In this document: piece after piece, positions 25,198-33,706 of the stretch
How the letters are laid out: each line of letters begins with the position of its first letter
Numbering within the stretch: the first letter of the stretch is position 1
From: Thermococcus sp. MAR1
GTDB lineage: Archaea; Methanobacteriota_B; Thermococci; Thermococcales; Thermococcaceae
Assembly: GCF_012027305.1 (NCBI RefSeq)
Contig: NZ_SNUF01000001.1
Location: forward strand, 1,178,001 to 1,242,000
Direction: 5' to 3'
Length of the DNA stretch: 64,000 nucleotides
Made by a program: the position numbers and the translations under genes
Notes under the pieces: model-generated
Database searches by the model: none
What the model saw: the letters and a program-made list of their open reading frames with translations, nothing else
Told to the model about the DNA's origin: nothing

Positions 25198-27038
25198 ACG
25201 TCCATACACTCCCTGCAGTGGGTGCAGAGCTCACCGTTCACAACGATTTTCCTGCTCTTCGGGTCGATGCTGAGGGCATTCTCGGGACACTTGCCAACGC
25301 AGACGCCGCAGCCGACACACTCGTAGGCCCTCTTGACGAGGTAATACGCTTGCACTCCCTCGTTGAAGTCGCTTGTGTAGGCGCCATCTGGTCTAAATGT
25401 AACTTTCCCCGCCCTTATGTAGTTTTCGCCTTCCTCGACCTCTCCCAGGATTGGAGCGACCTCTCCGATTCTTTTCAGGTTCACGATGGTGTTGAAGCGA
25501 ACAGCAAAGCCGTCCTCGTTCTTCACAATCGAATACTTCACCGGCTCCCAGGAACGCTCCTCAGGAACTTCAATGCCTAACTCCCTCGCTATCGCCTTCT
25601 CGCCCCTGCTAAGCTTCTTCCACCGCCAGAAGCCGTAGGTTATCCACTCGTCGGGCATTCCAAAGCGCTTCCCCCAGACCTTGAGCTCGTTCTCCCACCT
25701 GGCCCACAGCTCAGGCTTCTCTTCTTTGAGGGTGTAGATTTCGGCAAGCGAAGCGCTCGGACAGAGGAAGCAGCCTATTCTGTCAAGCCTGTCCGCGTAG
25801 AGCGGGTTGTACTTAAGGTTCCTGCTGAAGATGTAGAGCCAGACCTCCAGCGCGCGCCAGTGGAATATCGGCGATGCCCCCCTCTCGTTCGGCACCCAGG
25901 GGTTCTTCCAAACGCGGGGTTGCTTAAACCTCTTTATGCTCTCGTACTTCCTCTGGCCGACGAACATGAGAACGCCTTTCGGGTAGTTCTCCTTTATCGC
26001 CATCGTTATGGGGCCAAGCTTCGTCACCTTACAGCACCAGCGGTAGTCTCTACCAGGTGGGGAAAAGACGTGAAGGGCGCGCCAGAACGCATCGCCGGCA
26101 TCGGCAACTATGAACTTTATGCCCTTCGGCTCAAGCTCTCTCCTCAGCTCCTTGACATATTCGAGAGTTTCCGGGAACTCTATGCCGGTGTTGTTGAAGA
26201 AGACTGTGAAGTTTTCCCCAAACTCCTCAAGAGCGAGACCAAGGACGGCCAAGCTGTCCTTCCCGCCGGAGAAGGCCACCGCAACCGGAAGGTCGGAGTA
26301 GCGGGTGGCAACTTTCCTCATGAAGCGCCTCGCTTCCATCACCTTCTTCTCAAGCTCGATGGAGTTGGCCCTCAGCACATCTTCCATCGTGGCCTTCCTT
26401 CCCTCGCGGTAGTTTACGCTCTTCTGCCGCCTCACCTTGACACCGGTTCCGCGCTCCTTGCTGGCCAAGGCTTCGTAGTCCTTCTTCGCTATGCCGGTAG
26501 CGATAACCTCACCGCTCTCGGAGACGAGGATTACATCGTCGTTTCTCCTTATGCTTTGCTCGGCCTCGATTATACCAACCGGCAGGAGGTTGGAGCCGCT
26601 CAGAATCGGGTCTATGGCCCCTTCATCGACGATTATCCACTTCCTCATGGACTTTCCGAAGCGCTTCCAGAGGGCAATGGCACCCTCGACCTTTAAGCCG
26701 GGCTTCCAGCGAAGCTCCAGCGGGTCGAAGCGCACCCAGCCGAAGACGTAGCCGTCGAGGATTATCTCGTAGGAGTCGTCCTCTCCGGGCGTCTTGTTGA
26801 GGAGGACGATTTTTCCCTCGAAGAGTTCACCGAGGTCGACGCCGTAGTGCTCCCTGAAGACCGAGCGTATGAACTCGATGTCCTTCTCAAAGGCGAATCT
26901 CAAATCGCCGGGAGGCGTGATGTTGAGCTTAAACACGCTCTCCTCCCCGTGAACGGCACAGCTATCACCGATGAGCGGGACGTTGCACTTCTCGCACCAG
27001 TTTATGTAAGCCTTACCGAGGAAGACCGGCCTTCCCAT
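25149..27038 (-). CDS. PP-loop PAPS reductase-like enzyme with zinc ribbon, PUA and 2x[4Fe-4S] ferredoxin domains
   Basis: The 629-residue protein has an N-terminal CEKCNVPLIGDSCAVHG ribbon, a PUA-like RNA-binding stretch (DDVILVSESGEVIATGIAKK, about residues 165-185), then a PP-loop domain with AVAFSGGKDSLAVLGLA and WCCKVTK as in PAPS reductases. The C-terminus carries two ferredoxin clusters, CVGCGVCVGKCPENA and CTHCRECMDVCP. Related archaeal proteins are annotated PAPS reductase, but the PUA domain points to an RNA substrate such as tRNA thiolation. This is inference from domain content. A TATA box (cctttataaaccc, minus strand) lies about 30 bases upstream. Confidence 0.82.
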   Translation of the reverse strand: MGRPVFLGKAYINWCEKCNVPLIGDSCAVHGEESVFKLNITPPGDLRFAFEKDIEFIRSVFREHYGVDLGELFEGKIVLLNKTPGEDDSYEIILDGYVFGWVRFDPLELRWKPGLKVEGAIALWKRFGKSMRKWIIVDEGAIDPILSGSNLLPVGIIEAEQSIRRNDDVILVSESGEVIATGIAKKDYEALASKERGTGVKVRRQKSVNYREGRKATMEDVLRANSIELEKKVMEARRFMRKVATRYSDLPVAVAFSGGKDSLAVLGLALEEFGENFTVFFNNTGIEFPETLEYVKELRRELEPKGIKFIVADAGDAFWRALHVFSPPGRDYRWCCKVTKLGPITMAIKENYPKGVLMFVGQRKYESIKRFKQPRVWKNPWVPNERGASPIFHWRALEVWLYIFSRNLKYNPLYADRLDRIGCFLCPSASLAEIYTLKEEKPELWARWENELKVWGKRFGMPDEWITYGFWRWKKLSRGEKAIARELGIEVPEERSWEPVKYSIVKNEDGFAVRFNTIVNLKRIGEVAPILGEVEEGENYIRAGKVTFRPDGAYTSDFNEGVQAYYLVKRAYECVGCGVCVGKCPENALSIDPKSRKIVVNGELCTHCRECMDVCPLLKIKNPEEGSQL

Positions 27039-27339
27039 TTTCTCTCACCGCGCTTAGAAGGGAGCGGGGGTTTATAAAGGCGATTGGTCGGTCTTGCGGA
27101 ACGCCGTTCGGCAAGGGTTTATAAAGTCTTGCCGAATACGACTCTTCTTTTGAAAGCCTTGCCGTTCACGGCAGGGGGAGGTTGGACTAGACATCATCGC
27201 TCGATTGTACGATCCGAGAGCTTTCTTACCCTGCCGGGTGAACCTGTCACAGATTATCTCTTTGTCCCGTTGACATAATAGAAACCCTTATAAGAACTTC
27301 AATCCACTTAAGTTTGAAAAATCACTGGAGGCGATGGTA
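27039..27339. repeat. Intergenic region with a solo IS end and an inverted repeat around a TATA box
   Basis: No credible gene lies in these 301 bases. GAAAGCCTTGCCG-TTCA-CGGCAGGG at 27152-27176 is nearly the same as the left end of the TnpB element at 13835-13857 read on its coding strand, so this is probably a remnant or solo end. Just upstream, TTCGGCAAG (27107-27115) and CTTGCCGAA (27128-27136) form a perfect 9-bp inverted repeat flanking TTTATAAA. Other CTTGCCG-like words recur (for example 27092 and 27233). The promoter of the stomatin gene (cccttataag, about 27285) ends the region. Confidence 0.55.
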
Positions 27340-28308
27340 ATGACAGCCTTTGCCGGTGCCGCATTGATAATACTGGGTGTTTTTCTTTTGATAATGCTCC
27401 TGCTGAGCGTAAAGGTTATCCGCCCGTACCAGAAAGGACTCGTTGAAAGGCTCGGAAAGTTCAACAGGATTTTAGAGCCGGGGATACACTTCATAATCCC
27501 CTTCATGGAGCGCGTCAAGGTCGTGGACATGCGCGAGCACGTCGTCGATGTTCCGCCGCAGGAGGTCATCTGTAAGGACAACGTCGTCGTCACCGTCGAT
27601 GCCGTCGTTTACTACCAGATCCTCGACCCCGTAAAGGTCATCTACAACGTCAGCAACTTCCTGATGGCCATAATCAAGCTCGCGCAAACTAATTTGCGTG
27701 CCATCATAGGTGAGATGGAGCTCGACGAGACGCTGAGCGGGAGAGACATAATCAACGCCAAGCTGAGGGAAGAGCTCGACAAGATAACCGACCGCTGGGG
27801 CGTCAAGATTACGCGCGTCGAGATACAGCGCATAGACCCGCCCAAGGACATTCAGGACGCGATGGCCAAGCAGATGACGGCTGAAAGGGAAAAGAGGGCG
27901 ATGATACTCCTGGCTGAGGGTAAGAAGGAGGCGGCCATTAAGGAGGCAGAGGGCCAGAAGCAAGCCGCCATACTCAAGGCAGAGGGTGAGAAGCAGAGGC
28001 AGATACTCGTGGCAGAGGGTCAGGCGGAGGCGATAAGGAAGGTCCTTGAGGCGCTCAAGCTCGCCGACGAGAAGTACCTCACGCTCCAGTACATCGAGAA
28101 GATGCCCGAGCTTGCCAAGTACGGCAACCTCATCGTCCCCTACGACACCGAGGCCCTGATAGGCCTGCTGAGGATACTCCAGAAGGTGAAGGACGTTCCG
28201 ATACCAGAGCCCCCGAAGCCCCCGAAGGGAGACAACCCGGAGAATGAGGGCGTATCGACCAATCCCTCCGAAGACGAGCTGAAAAAGCTTAAGAACCTAA
28301 TGGAGTGA
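27340..28308 (+). CDS. Stomatin/prohibitin-like SPFH membrane protein
   Basis: About 322 residues. An N-terminal membrane helix (LIILGVFLLIMLLLSVKVI) is followed by the SPFH domain (RPYQKGLVERLGKFNRIL, PPQEVICKDNVVVTVDA, GEMELDETLSGRD) and a coiled coil of EGxKxAAI repeats (AAIKEAEGQKQAAILKAEG). The C-terminus is Pro-rich. In Pyrococcus the equivalent stomatin is cut by the NfeD-type protease encoded beside it; here the neighbour is only the short NfeD form. ATG 27340 lies eight bases from GGAGG; the ATG at 27334 is too close to it. Confidence 0.9.
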   Translation: MTAFAGAALIILGVFLLIMLLLSVKVIRPYQKGLVERLGKFNRILEPGIHFIIPFMERVKVVDMREHVVDVPPQEVICKDNVVVTVDAVVYYQILDPVKVIYNVSNFLMAIIKLAQTNLRAIIGEMELDETLSGRDIINAKLREELDKITDRWGVKITRVEIQRIDPPKDIQDAMAKQMTAEREKRAMILLAEGKKEAAIKEAEGQKQAAILKAEGEKQRQILVAEGQAEAIRKVLEALKLADEKYLTLQYIEKMPELAKYGNLIVPYDTEALIGLLRILQKVKDVPIPEPPKPPKGDNPENEGVSTNPSEDELKKLKNLME

Positions 28309-28326
28309 TTTAGACCGGTGGTGGAG

Positions 28327-28746
28327 ATGGATCCACTCCCCATTTCCCTTTTGATTCTTGGACTGCTCGTAATAGTCCTCGACATGATGGTATCCGCGTT
28401 CATAACCCCAATCGGAGTGGCAATGGTGGTCCTCGGTCTCCTGCTGGGCTTTGGCGTGAACTTCACCGAGAGCTTTGTCCTGGCCCTCGTAGCTGCAGTT
28501 GTGGCTTACATCCTCGTTGGCAGGTACATAAAGAGGGACGTCCGGGATGCCGGAAAGGGTAAGTACACCTTCGACCTGAAGGGCAAGCGCGGAAGGATCG
28601 TCGAGATAGGCAGGGAGCACTACATAGTCGAGCTTGAGGGGGACAGGTGGATAGCCCTGGCCGATGGGGATGAGAAGCTGAAAATAGGCGAGACCGTCGA
28701 GGTCGCTGACGTTGACGGCGTCAAGCTCATAGTCAGGAAAGCCTGA
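28327..28746 (+). CDS. Short NfeD-family membrane protein
   Basis: About 139 residues with four hydrophobic segments in the first half (ISLLILGLLVIVLDMMV to SFVLALVAAVVAYILV), then a soluble OB-fold domain (GKRGRIVEIGREHYIVELEGDRWIAL) typical of short NfeD proteins. It lacks the ClpP-like protease part of long NfeD. It follows the stomatin gene with almost no gap and is surely co-transcribed. Such pairs are thought to organise membrane microdomains. Its end overlaps the convergent deaminase gene by 14 bases. Confidence 0.85.
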   Translation: MDPLPISLLILGLLVIVLDMMVSAFITPIGVAMVVLGLLLGFGVNFTESFVLALVAAVVAYILVGRYIKRDVRDAGKGKYTFDLKGKRGRIVEIGREHYIVELEGDRWIALADGDEKLKIGETVEVADVDGVKLIVRKA

Positions 28747-29989
28747 GCTCTTCCCACAGTTCCTCCAGCGTTTTTCCCAGCCTCAGCAGTATCCCGTTTT
28801 TATAGAGGATCTCTCCGTTCACCATCACCAGCTCGACGTCACTGCCCCTCGTCGAATAGACGATGTGGGAATACAGGTTCTCACCCGGCAGGAACTGGGG
28901 CTTTCTTGCGTTTATTACCACGAGGTCGGCCAGATAGCCGGGCTTTATGAGACCCGCCTTCAGCTTCAAAGCTCTGGCACCGCCGAGGGTCGCCCAGCGG
29001 AAAACATCCTTAGCACTAGCAACGTCCGTTCTTCTCCTCCAGACCTTGTTGAGAACCGCCGCAAAGCGCATCTCCTCAAATGGATCCATGAGTCCAACAG
29101 GGTTCGGGGAGTCGTTGCCGAGGGCTATGTTGGCACCCCTTTCAGCCAGCTCGATTATCGGTGCTATCCTCGCCTCAAGCTTCGCCATGCTCAGAGAGCA
29201 ATGGACGAGCGTTGCACCGCTTTTCGCGTAGAGGGAAACCTCGGAATCGCTCAGGTAGATGCCGTGGACGCCGACAAGGTCGTCCCCAAGCACGCCGGCC
29301 CTTTCGAGGTATTCAACGGGAGAGAGACCGTAGCGCCGCTTGACCTCCAGCACTTCGCCCCCGCTCTGGGAGATGTGGACGTGGATGAGCGCATTTCTTT
29401 CCCTGGCGAATTCGCCGATTTCCTCCATCAGCTCAAGGGAAACGGTGTTGGTTGCATGTGGAGCAAGGACAGGAGTTACGAGCTCATCCTTTCCTGCCCA
29501 TTCCTTGAAGAACCTGAAGCCCTCCTCCGGCTCGGCTATAGGGAAGTCAATCGTGTCCATAACGGTCTGGCCGATAAAGGCCCTGATTCCAAGCTCCTTA
29601 GCCACCTCCGCTATCTCGCCGGCGAAGAAGTAGTGGTCGTTTATCGCCGTCGACCCATTTGCCAGGGCCTCGGCCATTCCGAGGAGTGCCCAGCGGCGTA
29701 TCTCTTCCCTCGTCCACTCCAGCTCCGCGGGCCAGATAGCATCGTTAAGCCACCGCTCGATAGGCACGTCCTCGCCGAGTCCCCTAAAGCGGGCCATTGC
29801 CACGTGGGTGTGGGCATTGACCAGTCCCGGGAGAATCAGGTATCCCTTACCACCGTAGACCTCATCGACCTCGTACTGGCGAAGACCATCGGCGGGAACG
29901 ACGTCTCTAATCACGGTTCCTTCAATTATGATGGCGGCATCGGATCTAACTCCGCTCCAATCAATGACGGTTCCGACCAGAGCCTTCAT
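28733..29989 (-). CDS. mtaD: 5-methylthioadenosine/S-adenosylhomocysteine deaminase-like amidohydrolase
   Basis: The 418-residue amidohydrolase has the metal motifs in order: LVNAHTHVAMARFRG, ALIHVHISQSGGEV, GVHGIYLSDSEV and ALGNDSPNPVGLMDP. The AMARFRG and HCSLSMAKL signatures match the MtaD family that deaminates MTA and SAH in sulfur-nucleoside salvage. The length is standard. Related guanine or cytosine deaminases are possible but less likely. It precedes a short gap (46 bases) and is not coupled with the surface-protein gene beyond it. Confidence 0.83.
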   Translation of the reverse strand: MKALVGTVIDWSGVRSDAAIIIEGTVIRDVVPADGLRQYEVDEVYGGKGYLILPGLVNAHTHVAMARFRGLGEDVPIERWLNDAIWPAELEWTREEIRRWALLGMAEALANGSTAINDHYFFAGEIAEVAKELGIRAFIGQTVMDTIDFPIAEPEEGFRFFKEWAGKDELVTPVLAPHATNTVSLELMEEIGEFARERNALIHVHISQSGGEVLEVKRRYGLSPVEYLERAGVLGDDLVGVHGIYLSDSEVSLYAKSGATLVHCSLSMAKLEARIAPIIELAERGANIALGNDSPNPVGLMDPFEEMRFAAVLNKVWRRRTDVASAKDVFRWATLGGARALKLKAGLIKPGYLADLVVINARKPQFLPGENLYSHIVYSTRGSDVELVMVNGEILYKNGILLRLGKTLEELWEELRLS

Positions 29990-30035
29990 TGACTCACCGG
30001 TTGGAGTTAGTTGGGCTTTCAGTTAAACCTTTGGG

Positions 30036-31982
30036 TCACCTCTCCTCCATTCTGGCGGCTATCCACGCGAGGAGCAGGATGAAAACGATGCCGCCCACGA
30101 AGGAGCCTCCTATGTAGATGAGCTTCTCCTTCAGCGACACGCCCCCCTCCAATGTCGTCGCCGTCACGTTGCTTTCGTTGCACGGAACTGGCACCTTGAT
30201 GACCTCCGTCACTACCTTCGGCTCGCAAGTGGAGTTGGTACCCCCGTTGGAAATTTCGATTGACGAGTTTTCGAGGACGTTGTTGGTCTCACCTGAAACT
30301 TTGATCGTCGTGGAGTTGTAGAATACCTTGCCGTGGCTTTCAACACCCACGCTTATCTCGTATTCCCCGGCGGCCAGAGGTATAATTGTGAGAGAATAAG
30401 TCCTGCTCCTGTTTGGGGCGAGCGTATCAGTCCTCATCAGCCATTTCCCGTAGGCGGTGAAGTTCTCGGCTATGGAAGCGAAACCCTTCGGAAGGGCAAC
30501 TGTGAGTGTGAAGGGAAGCGCCGCGTTCCCCGTGTTCACCACGGTCACGTTGAGGGGTATCTCCCTTCCAACGCTGCCGTTCGGGGCCGAGACCTCAACG
30601 TGGTAGCCAATCTCCGCTGGGGCAACGTTGATGGCCCTGTTCTCCGAGCTGAAGCTCACCTCCTCAATGCCATAGCAGGAGAGGGCGTAGGGTGCGTGAC
30701 CAGTGACGACAGCGTTTCCTAGTGATAGATTACCTGCCTTCTCCGGGAGAACCCTCAGCGGAATCTCTACGCTCTTACCCCTTGGAATCTCCTCAAAATA
30801 GCCCGTATAGTCACCGAGAACCTCAAACCCATCGGAGAGGTTGATGTTCACCTCCACGTACTTGAGGTCGCTCGGTCCCTCGTTCTTTATGAGCACCCTC
30901 GCCTCAAAGGGAACAAACTGGGTGGCGTTTCCGGGAGCAAGGAAGGAGACGTTAAGGAGTGCAACATCACTCACCTTGGGAACCTTCTCCTCGTCTATGA
31001 ACGCCACCATGTGAACCTCCATGGTCCCGTCGCGCTTCCTAGAGGCCGTCGCTCCAAGAAGAAGGCCGCCGTAGTAGATTCCAGAGGAGAAGTTGCCGAT
31101 AGTTATGAACCCCGACCTGATGACCCTGCCACAGGGATTCATTATGGATACGTAGGCGCTGTCGTTGAAGATTTTGTCCACCCTGACCAGGTACGGACCG
31201 AGCTTCTCGGTCTTGCCCTCACGGAGCCATCCATCAAAGGAAGGATGAACCCTAACGCGGAGGTAGGCACCCTTAAGCCGAATGGTAGCCCTCAGGTAAT
31301 CCGAGCCCACCAGCTCGCCGACGGAAATTAGCAGACCCCCTGCATCTATCGTCTCGTCGGGTTCCGCCAGATACTGCTTGCCGCTTACGCGAATGTCTAC
31401 TATCTCAGTCAGCGCTCCGTTCTCCGAGGAGACAGTGTAATTGTAGAACACGATGCTCCACTCTCCCACCGACACGTTTTTGTCCCTCTTCAGATATCCG
31501 TCGAAGAGAACAGGCATCGGCGTCAGGGATATCCCCAGGTTTTCGTAGGAAACTTCCTTACCTGCCGCACAGTAGATTTCCTTCGAGGTGTTCCCTCTGG
31601 ACACAACCAATGTTCCGCCCTTCTCGTCCACAGACTTCAGCAGAACCTCGTAATCCCCAACGAAGAGCTTCTCACCCTCTAAGATGTAGGGGAAGGTGTA
31701 CGATAGGTTCAGATACGACATCTCTGGGGAGTACAGTGCGGTGTGGATGGAGAACGAATAGCCGTCCCAAAGGACACTCCCCCCAACCGAAACCACCCTC
31801 ATGCCCACGCCGTTGGGATAAACGAGAACCGAGCCATCGCCAAGGGAGATGTCCTTGATGAGAACCTCGCTTCCCTCAATCCCAACCCTGGTCGGGAACG
31901 GGAGCCAGCCGGTTATCGATGAACTGGCCGCTACACCGGGCAGCAGCATGAACGCCAGCACCAAAACGAGTAACCTCTTCAC
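30036..31982 (-). CDS. Large membrane-anchored surface protein at the end of the archaellum operon
   Basis: About 648 residues. A signal peptide (VKRLLVLVLAFMLLPGVAAS) starts the protein. The body is beta-rich with many N-x-S/T sites and at least two NEW3/CARDB-like domains (NATQFVPFEARVLIKNEGPSDLKYVEVNI split across residues 360-385; NGSVGREIPLNVTVVNTGNAAL near 480). It ends with a stalk containing NSSIEISNGGTNST and a membrane helix (YIGGSFVGGIVFILLLAWIAA). The start is GTG 31982, preceded by GGGGGTGAT and overlapping the arlJ stop by four bases. That coupling suggests a role at the archaellum base or in the envelope around it, but I know no characterised homologue. Confidence 0.7.
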   Translation of the reverse strand: MKRLLVLVLAFMLLPGVAASSSITGWLPFPTRVGIEGSEVLIKDISLGDGSVLVYPNGVGMRVVSVGGSVLWDGYSFSIHTALYSPEMSYLNLSYTFPYILEGEKLFVGDYEVLLKSVDEKGGTLVVSRGNTSKEIYCAAGKEVSYENLGISLTPMPVLFDGYLKRDKNVSVGEWSIVFYNYTVSSENGALTEIVDIRVSGKQYLAEPDETIDAGGLLISVGELVGSDYLRATIRLKGAYLRVRVHPSFDGWLREGKTEKLGPYLVRVDKIFNDSAYVSIMNPCGRVIRSGFITIGNFSSGIYYGGLLLGATASRKRDGTMEVHMVAFIDEEKVPKVSDVALLNVSFLAPGNATQFVPFEARVLIKNEGPSDLKYVEVNINLSDGFEVLGDYTGYFEEIPRGKSVEIPLRVLPEKAGNLSLGNAVVTGHAPYALSCYGIEEVSFSSENRAINVAPAEIGYHVEVSAPNGSVGREIPLNVTVVNTGNAALPFTLTVALPKGFASIAENFTAYGKWLMRTDTLAPNRSRTYSLTIIPLAAGEYEISVGVESHGKVFYNSTTIKVSGETNNVLENSSIEISNGGTNSTCEPKVVTEVIKVPVPCNESNVTATTLEGGVSLKEKLIYIGGSFVGGIVFILLLAWIAARMEER

Positions 31983-33697
31983 GGTATCACCCCCGAGGAG
32001 CCTATAACTATCCCCGTCAGCGAGGAGAACGTCATCATCTTGCCCATCACAACCGTTCCCAGGTACTGACCGAGCGCCGCCAGCCATACGAGAACCACGA
32101 AGTAGTAGACCGTGATCCCGATGTGGCCCCCGTCTGCAAACTTTATCGAAAGGGCGGAAAGGAGGCAGTGGATGATCAGAATAACCATGAGGATGTAGTC
32201 AGTCATCTCTAGGCCACTCTTCGACGGAACGAAGATTATGTTCTGGAGGAAGTCCCCTTGGATGGTCAGGTTTGAGAAGAGCTTGTTCATGTAAACCGAA
32301 ACCTGAAACGCGGCCGCAACGGAGAAGGCGAAGGCCCCGGTTATGCCGTAGATAACACCCCTAAAGCTCGCAACGGTCTGGGCGCGCTTCCTCCTGAGCC
32401 TCACCAGGCGCTCGAAGTTCCTCGATATGACCATTCCAACGTAGTCCGGCTCCGCACCGAGGTTTATGCTCTTGTTGAATATCTCGGAGAAGATACCTAT
32501 GAGCCAGCTTCCGGTGTCTATCGTGAAGTAGCGCCAGGATTTGCTGTTGTCTATCCTCATGGAGACCCTGCGGTAGAGGTTCTTTATGTCCTGAGTGAGG
32601 ACCCCAAAGTCGTGGGCGCTGAGATACTTGAGCACGAGGGGGAGGGCAGCACCGCTGGCCGCCAGCGATGAACTAAGGCTCCTCATGAAGGCAGGAAAGT
32701 TCTCGTCCTTGACAAGGATGGCCTTCTCCTCCTTCTCGAGCACCTTGCCCAGGTACATGAGCGGAGTGAGGACTATCGCGACCTGCACGAGGAGCGGAAG
32801 GTCGAACCTCGGCCTCACCACGAGAGCCACCAGAACAGCCGCCACGACGATGCCGGCGATTGATATGAGCGCGGCCTTGATGAACCTGGCCTTCCTCTCG
32901 GAGGTCATGGCATAGTCTGCCCATATCTTGTCCTCCGGCATCCTGTACTTTATGACGAGCATTATTCCAATCTCGGTGGCGAGTACAAGCACGAACATAA
33001 AGGCGCTCAGGCTGACGATGTCCTGGCCGGTCAGTATCGGGCCGATGATTATGAAAGTCACCATGAAGACGACGGAGATTATCAGGGAGGAATACACCTC
33101 CTTAAAGACGTCCAGATCGTAGAGAGTTCCCTCGTAGAAGGTCTCGTAGTCGTCCATAACGGTCTTCTGCTCCTGGAGGAGGTAGTCCCTTAATTCAACA
33201 CCGCTGTCGAGGGAATAGGCAAGCCTGTCAAGAAAGTCCACGAAGACCTTGCTGGGCGTTCTCCTCGCCAGGAACCTCAGGGCCTCGGGCATTCCCCTGT
33301 GAAGCTTGGCTATTAGGTAGTAAACCTTCTTCATGTCGCTCGCTATCGGCTCCAGAATCTTCTCGGTGGCCAGGTTCCAGATGAGCTCACTCCTGCTCAC
33401 GTCGCTCGTCGAGAGGACCGCGAAGTACGTGGCAAAGAATGGAATTTTGGAGTTTATCTGAACCCTCTTGCTGCTTATTCTGGCGTAGGGATAACCGACG
33501 GCGTAGATGAGAGGAAGAATCGGGATCGCATAGAGGGCGAAGGTTATCACGCTGGAGAGTGCAACGAACCTCTTGAGAACCGAGATCGCGGCGAAGAGCG
33601 CCATGGCACCCAGTAGGCTGGGCAAAAGAACCTTTCTGAAGTACTCGTGCATGGTAATGCCCGACTGTGCCAGCACTCCCGCCTTCTCCCCTGCCAT
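31979..33697 (-). CDS. arlJ: Archaellum membrane platform protein ArlJ (FlaJ)
   Basis: The 572-residue protein has the GspF/TadC-like layout: several membrane helices (LLGAMALFAAISVL, VITFALYAIPILPLIYAVG, then clusters in the middle and at the C-terminus) with two cytoplasmic helical domains (AKLHRGMPEALRFLARRTPSKVFVDFLDR; FPAFMRSLSSSLAASGAALPLVLKYL). ArlJ is the only polytopic core subunit of the archaellum motor and binds ArlI. ATG 33697 is preceded by GAGGTGG. It sits nine bases after arlI and overlaps the next gene, so the operon continues. Confidence 0.93.
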   Translation of the reverse strand: MAGEKAGVLAQSGITMHEYFRKVLLPSLLGAMALFAAISVLKRFVALSSVITFALYAIPILPLIYAVGYPYARISSKRVQINSKIPFFATYFAVLSTSDVSRSELIWNLATEKILEPIASDMKKVYYLIAKLHRGMPEALRFLARRTPSKVFVDFLDRLAYSLDSGVELRDYLLQEQKTVMDDYETFYEGTLYDLDVFKEVYSSLIISVVFMVTFIIIGPILTGQDIVSLSAFMFVLVLATEIGIMLVIKYRMPEDKIWADYAMTSERKARFIKAALISIAGIVVAAVLVALVVRPRFDLPLLVQVAIVLTPLMYLGKVLEKEEKAILVKDENFPAFMRSLSSSLAASGAALPLVLKYLSAHDFGVLTQDIKNLYRRVSMRIDNSKSWRYFTIDTGSWLIGIFSEIFNKSINLGAEPDYVGMVISRNFERLVRLRRKRAQTVASFRGVIYGITGAFAFSVAAAFQVSVYMNKLFSNLTIQGDFLQNIIFVPSKSGLEMTDYILMVILIIHCLLSALSIKFADGGHIGITVYYFVVLVWLAALGQYLGTVVMGKMMTFSSLTGIVIGSSGVIP

Positions 33698-33706
33698 ACT
33701 ACCACC

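Noticed and set aside
27185-27215. GCGATGATG on the minus strand as a C box
   Set aside because: There is no matching D box (CTGA) within 60 bases, and the surroundings look like degraded transposon ends.
27084-27278. 64-codon frame in the 27.1-kb gap
   Set aside because: It runs across the transposon-end hairpin and the inverted repeat and has no ribosome site or domain.
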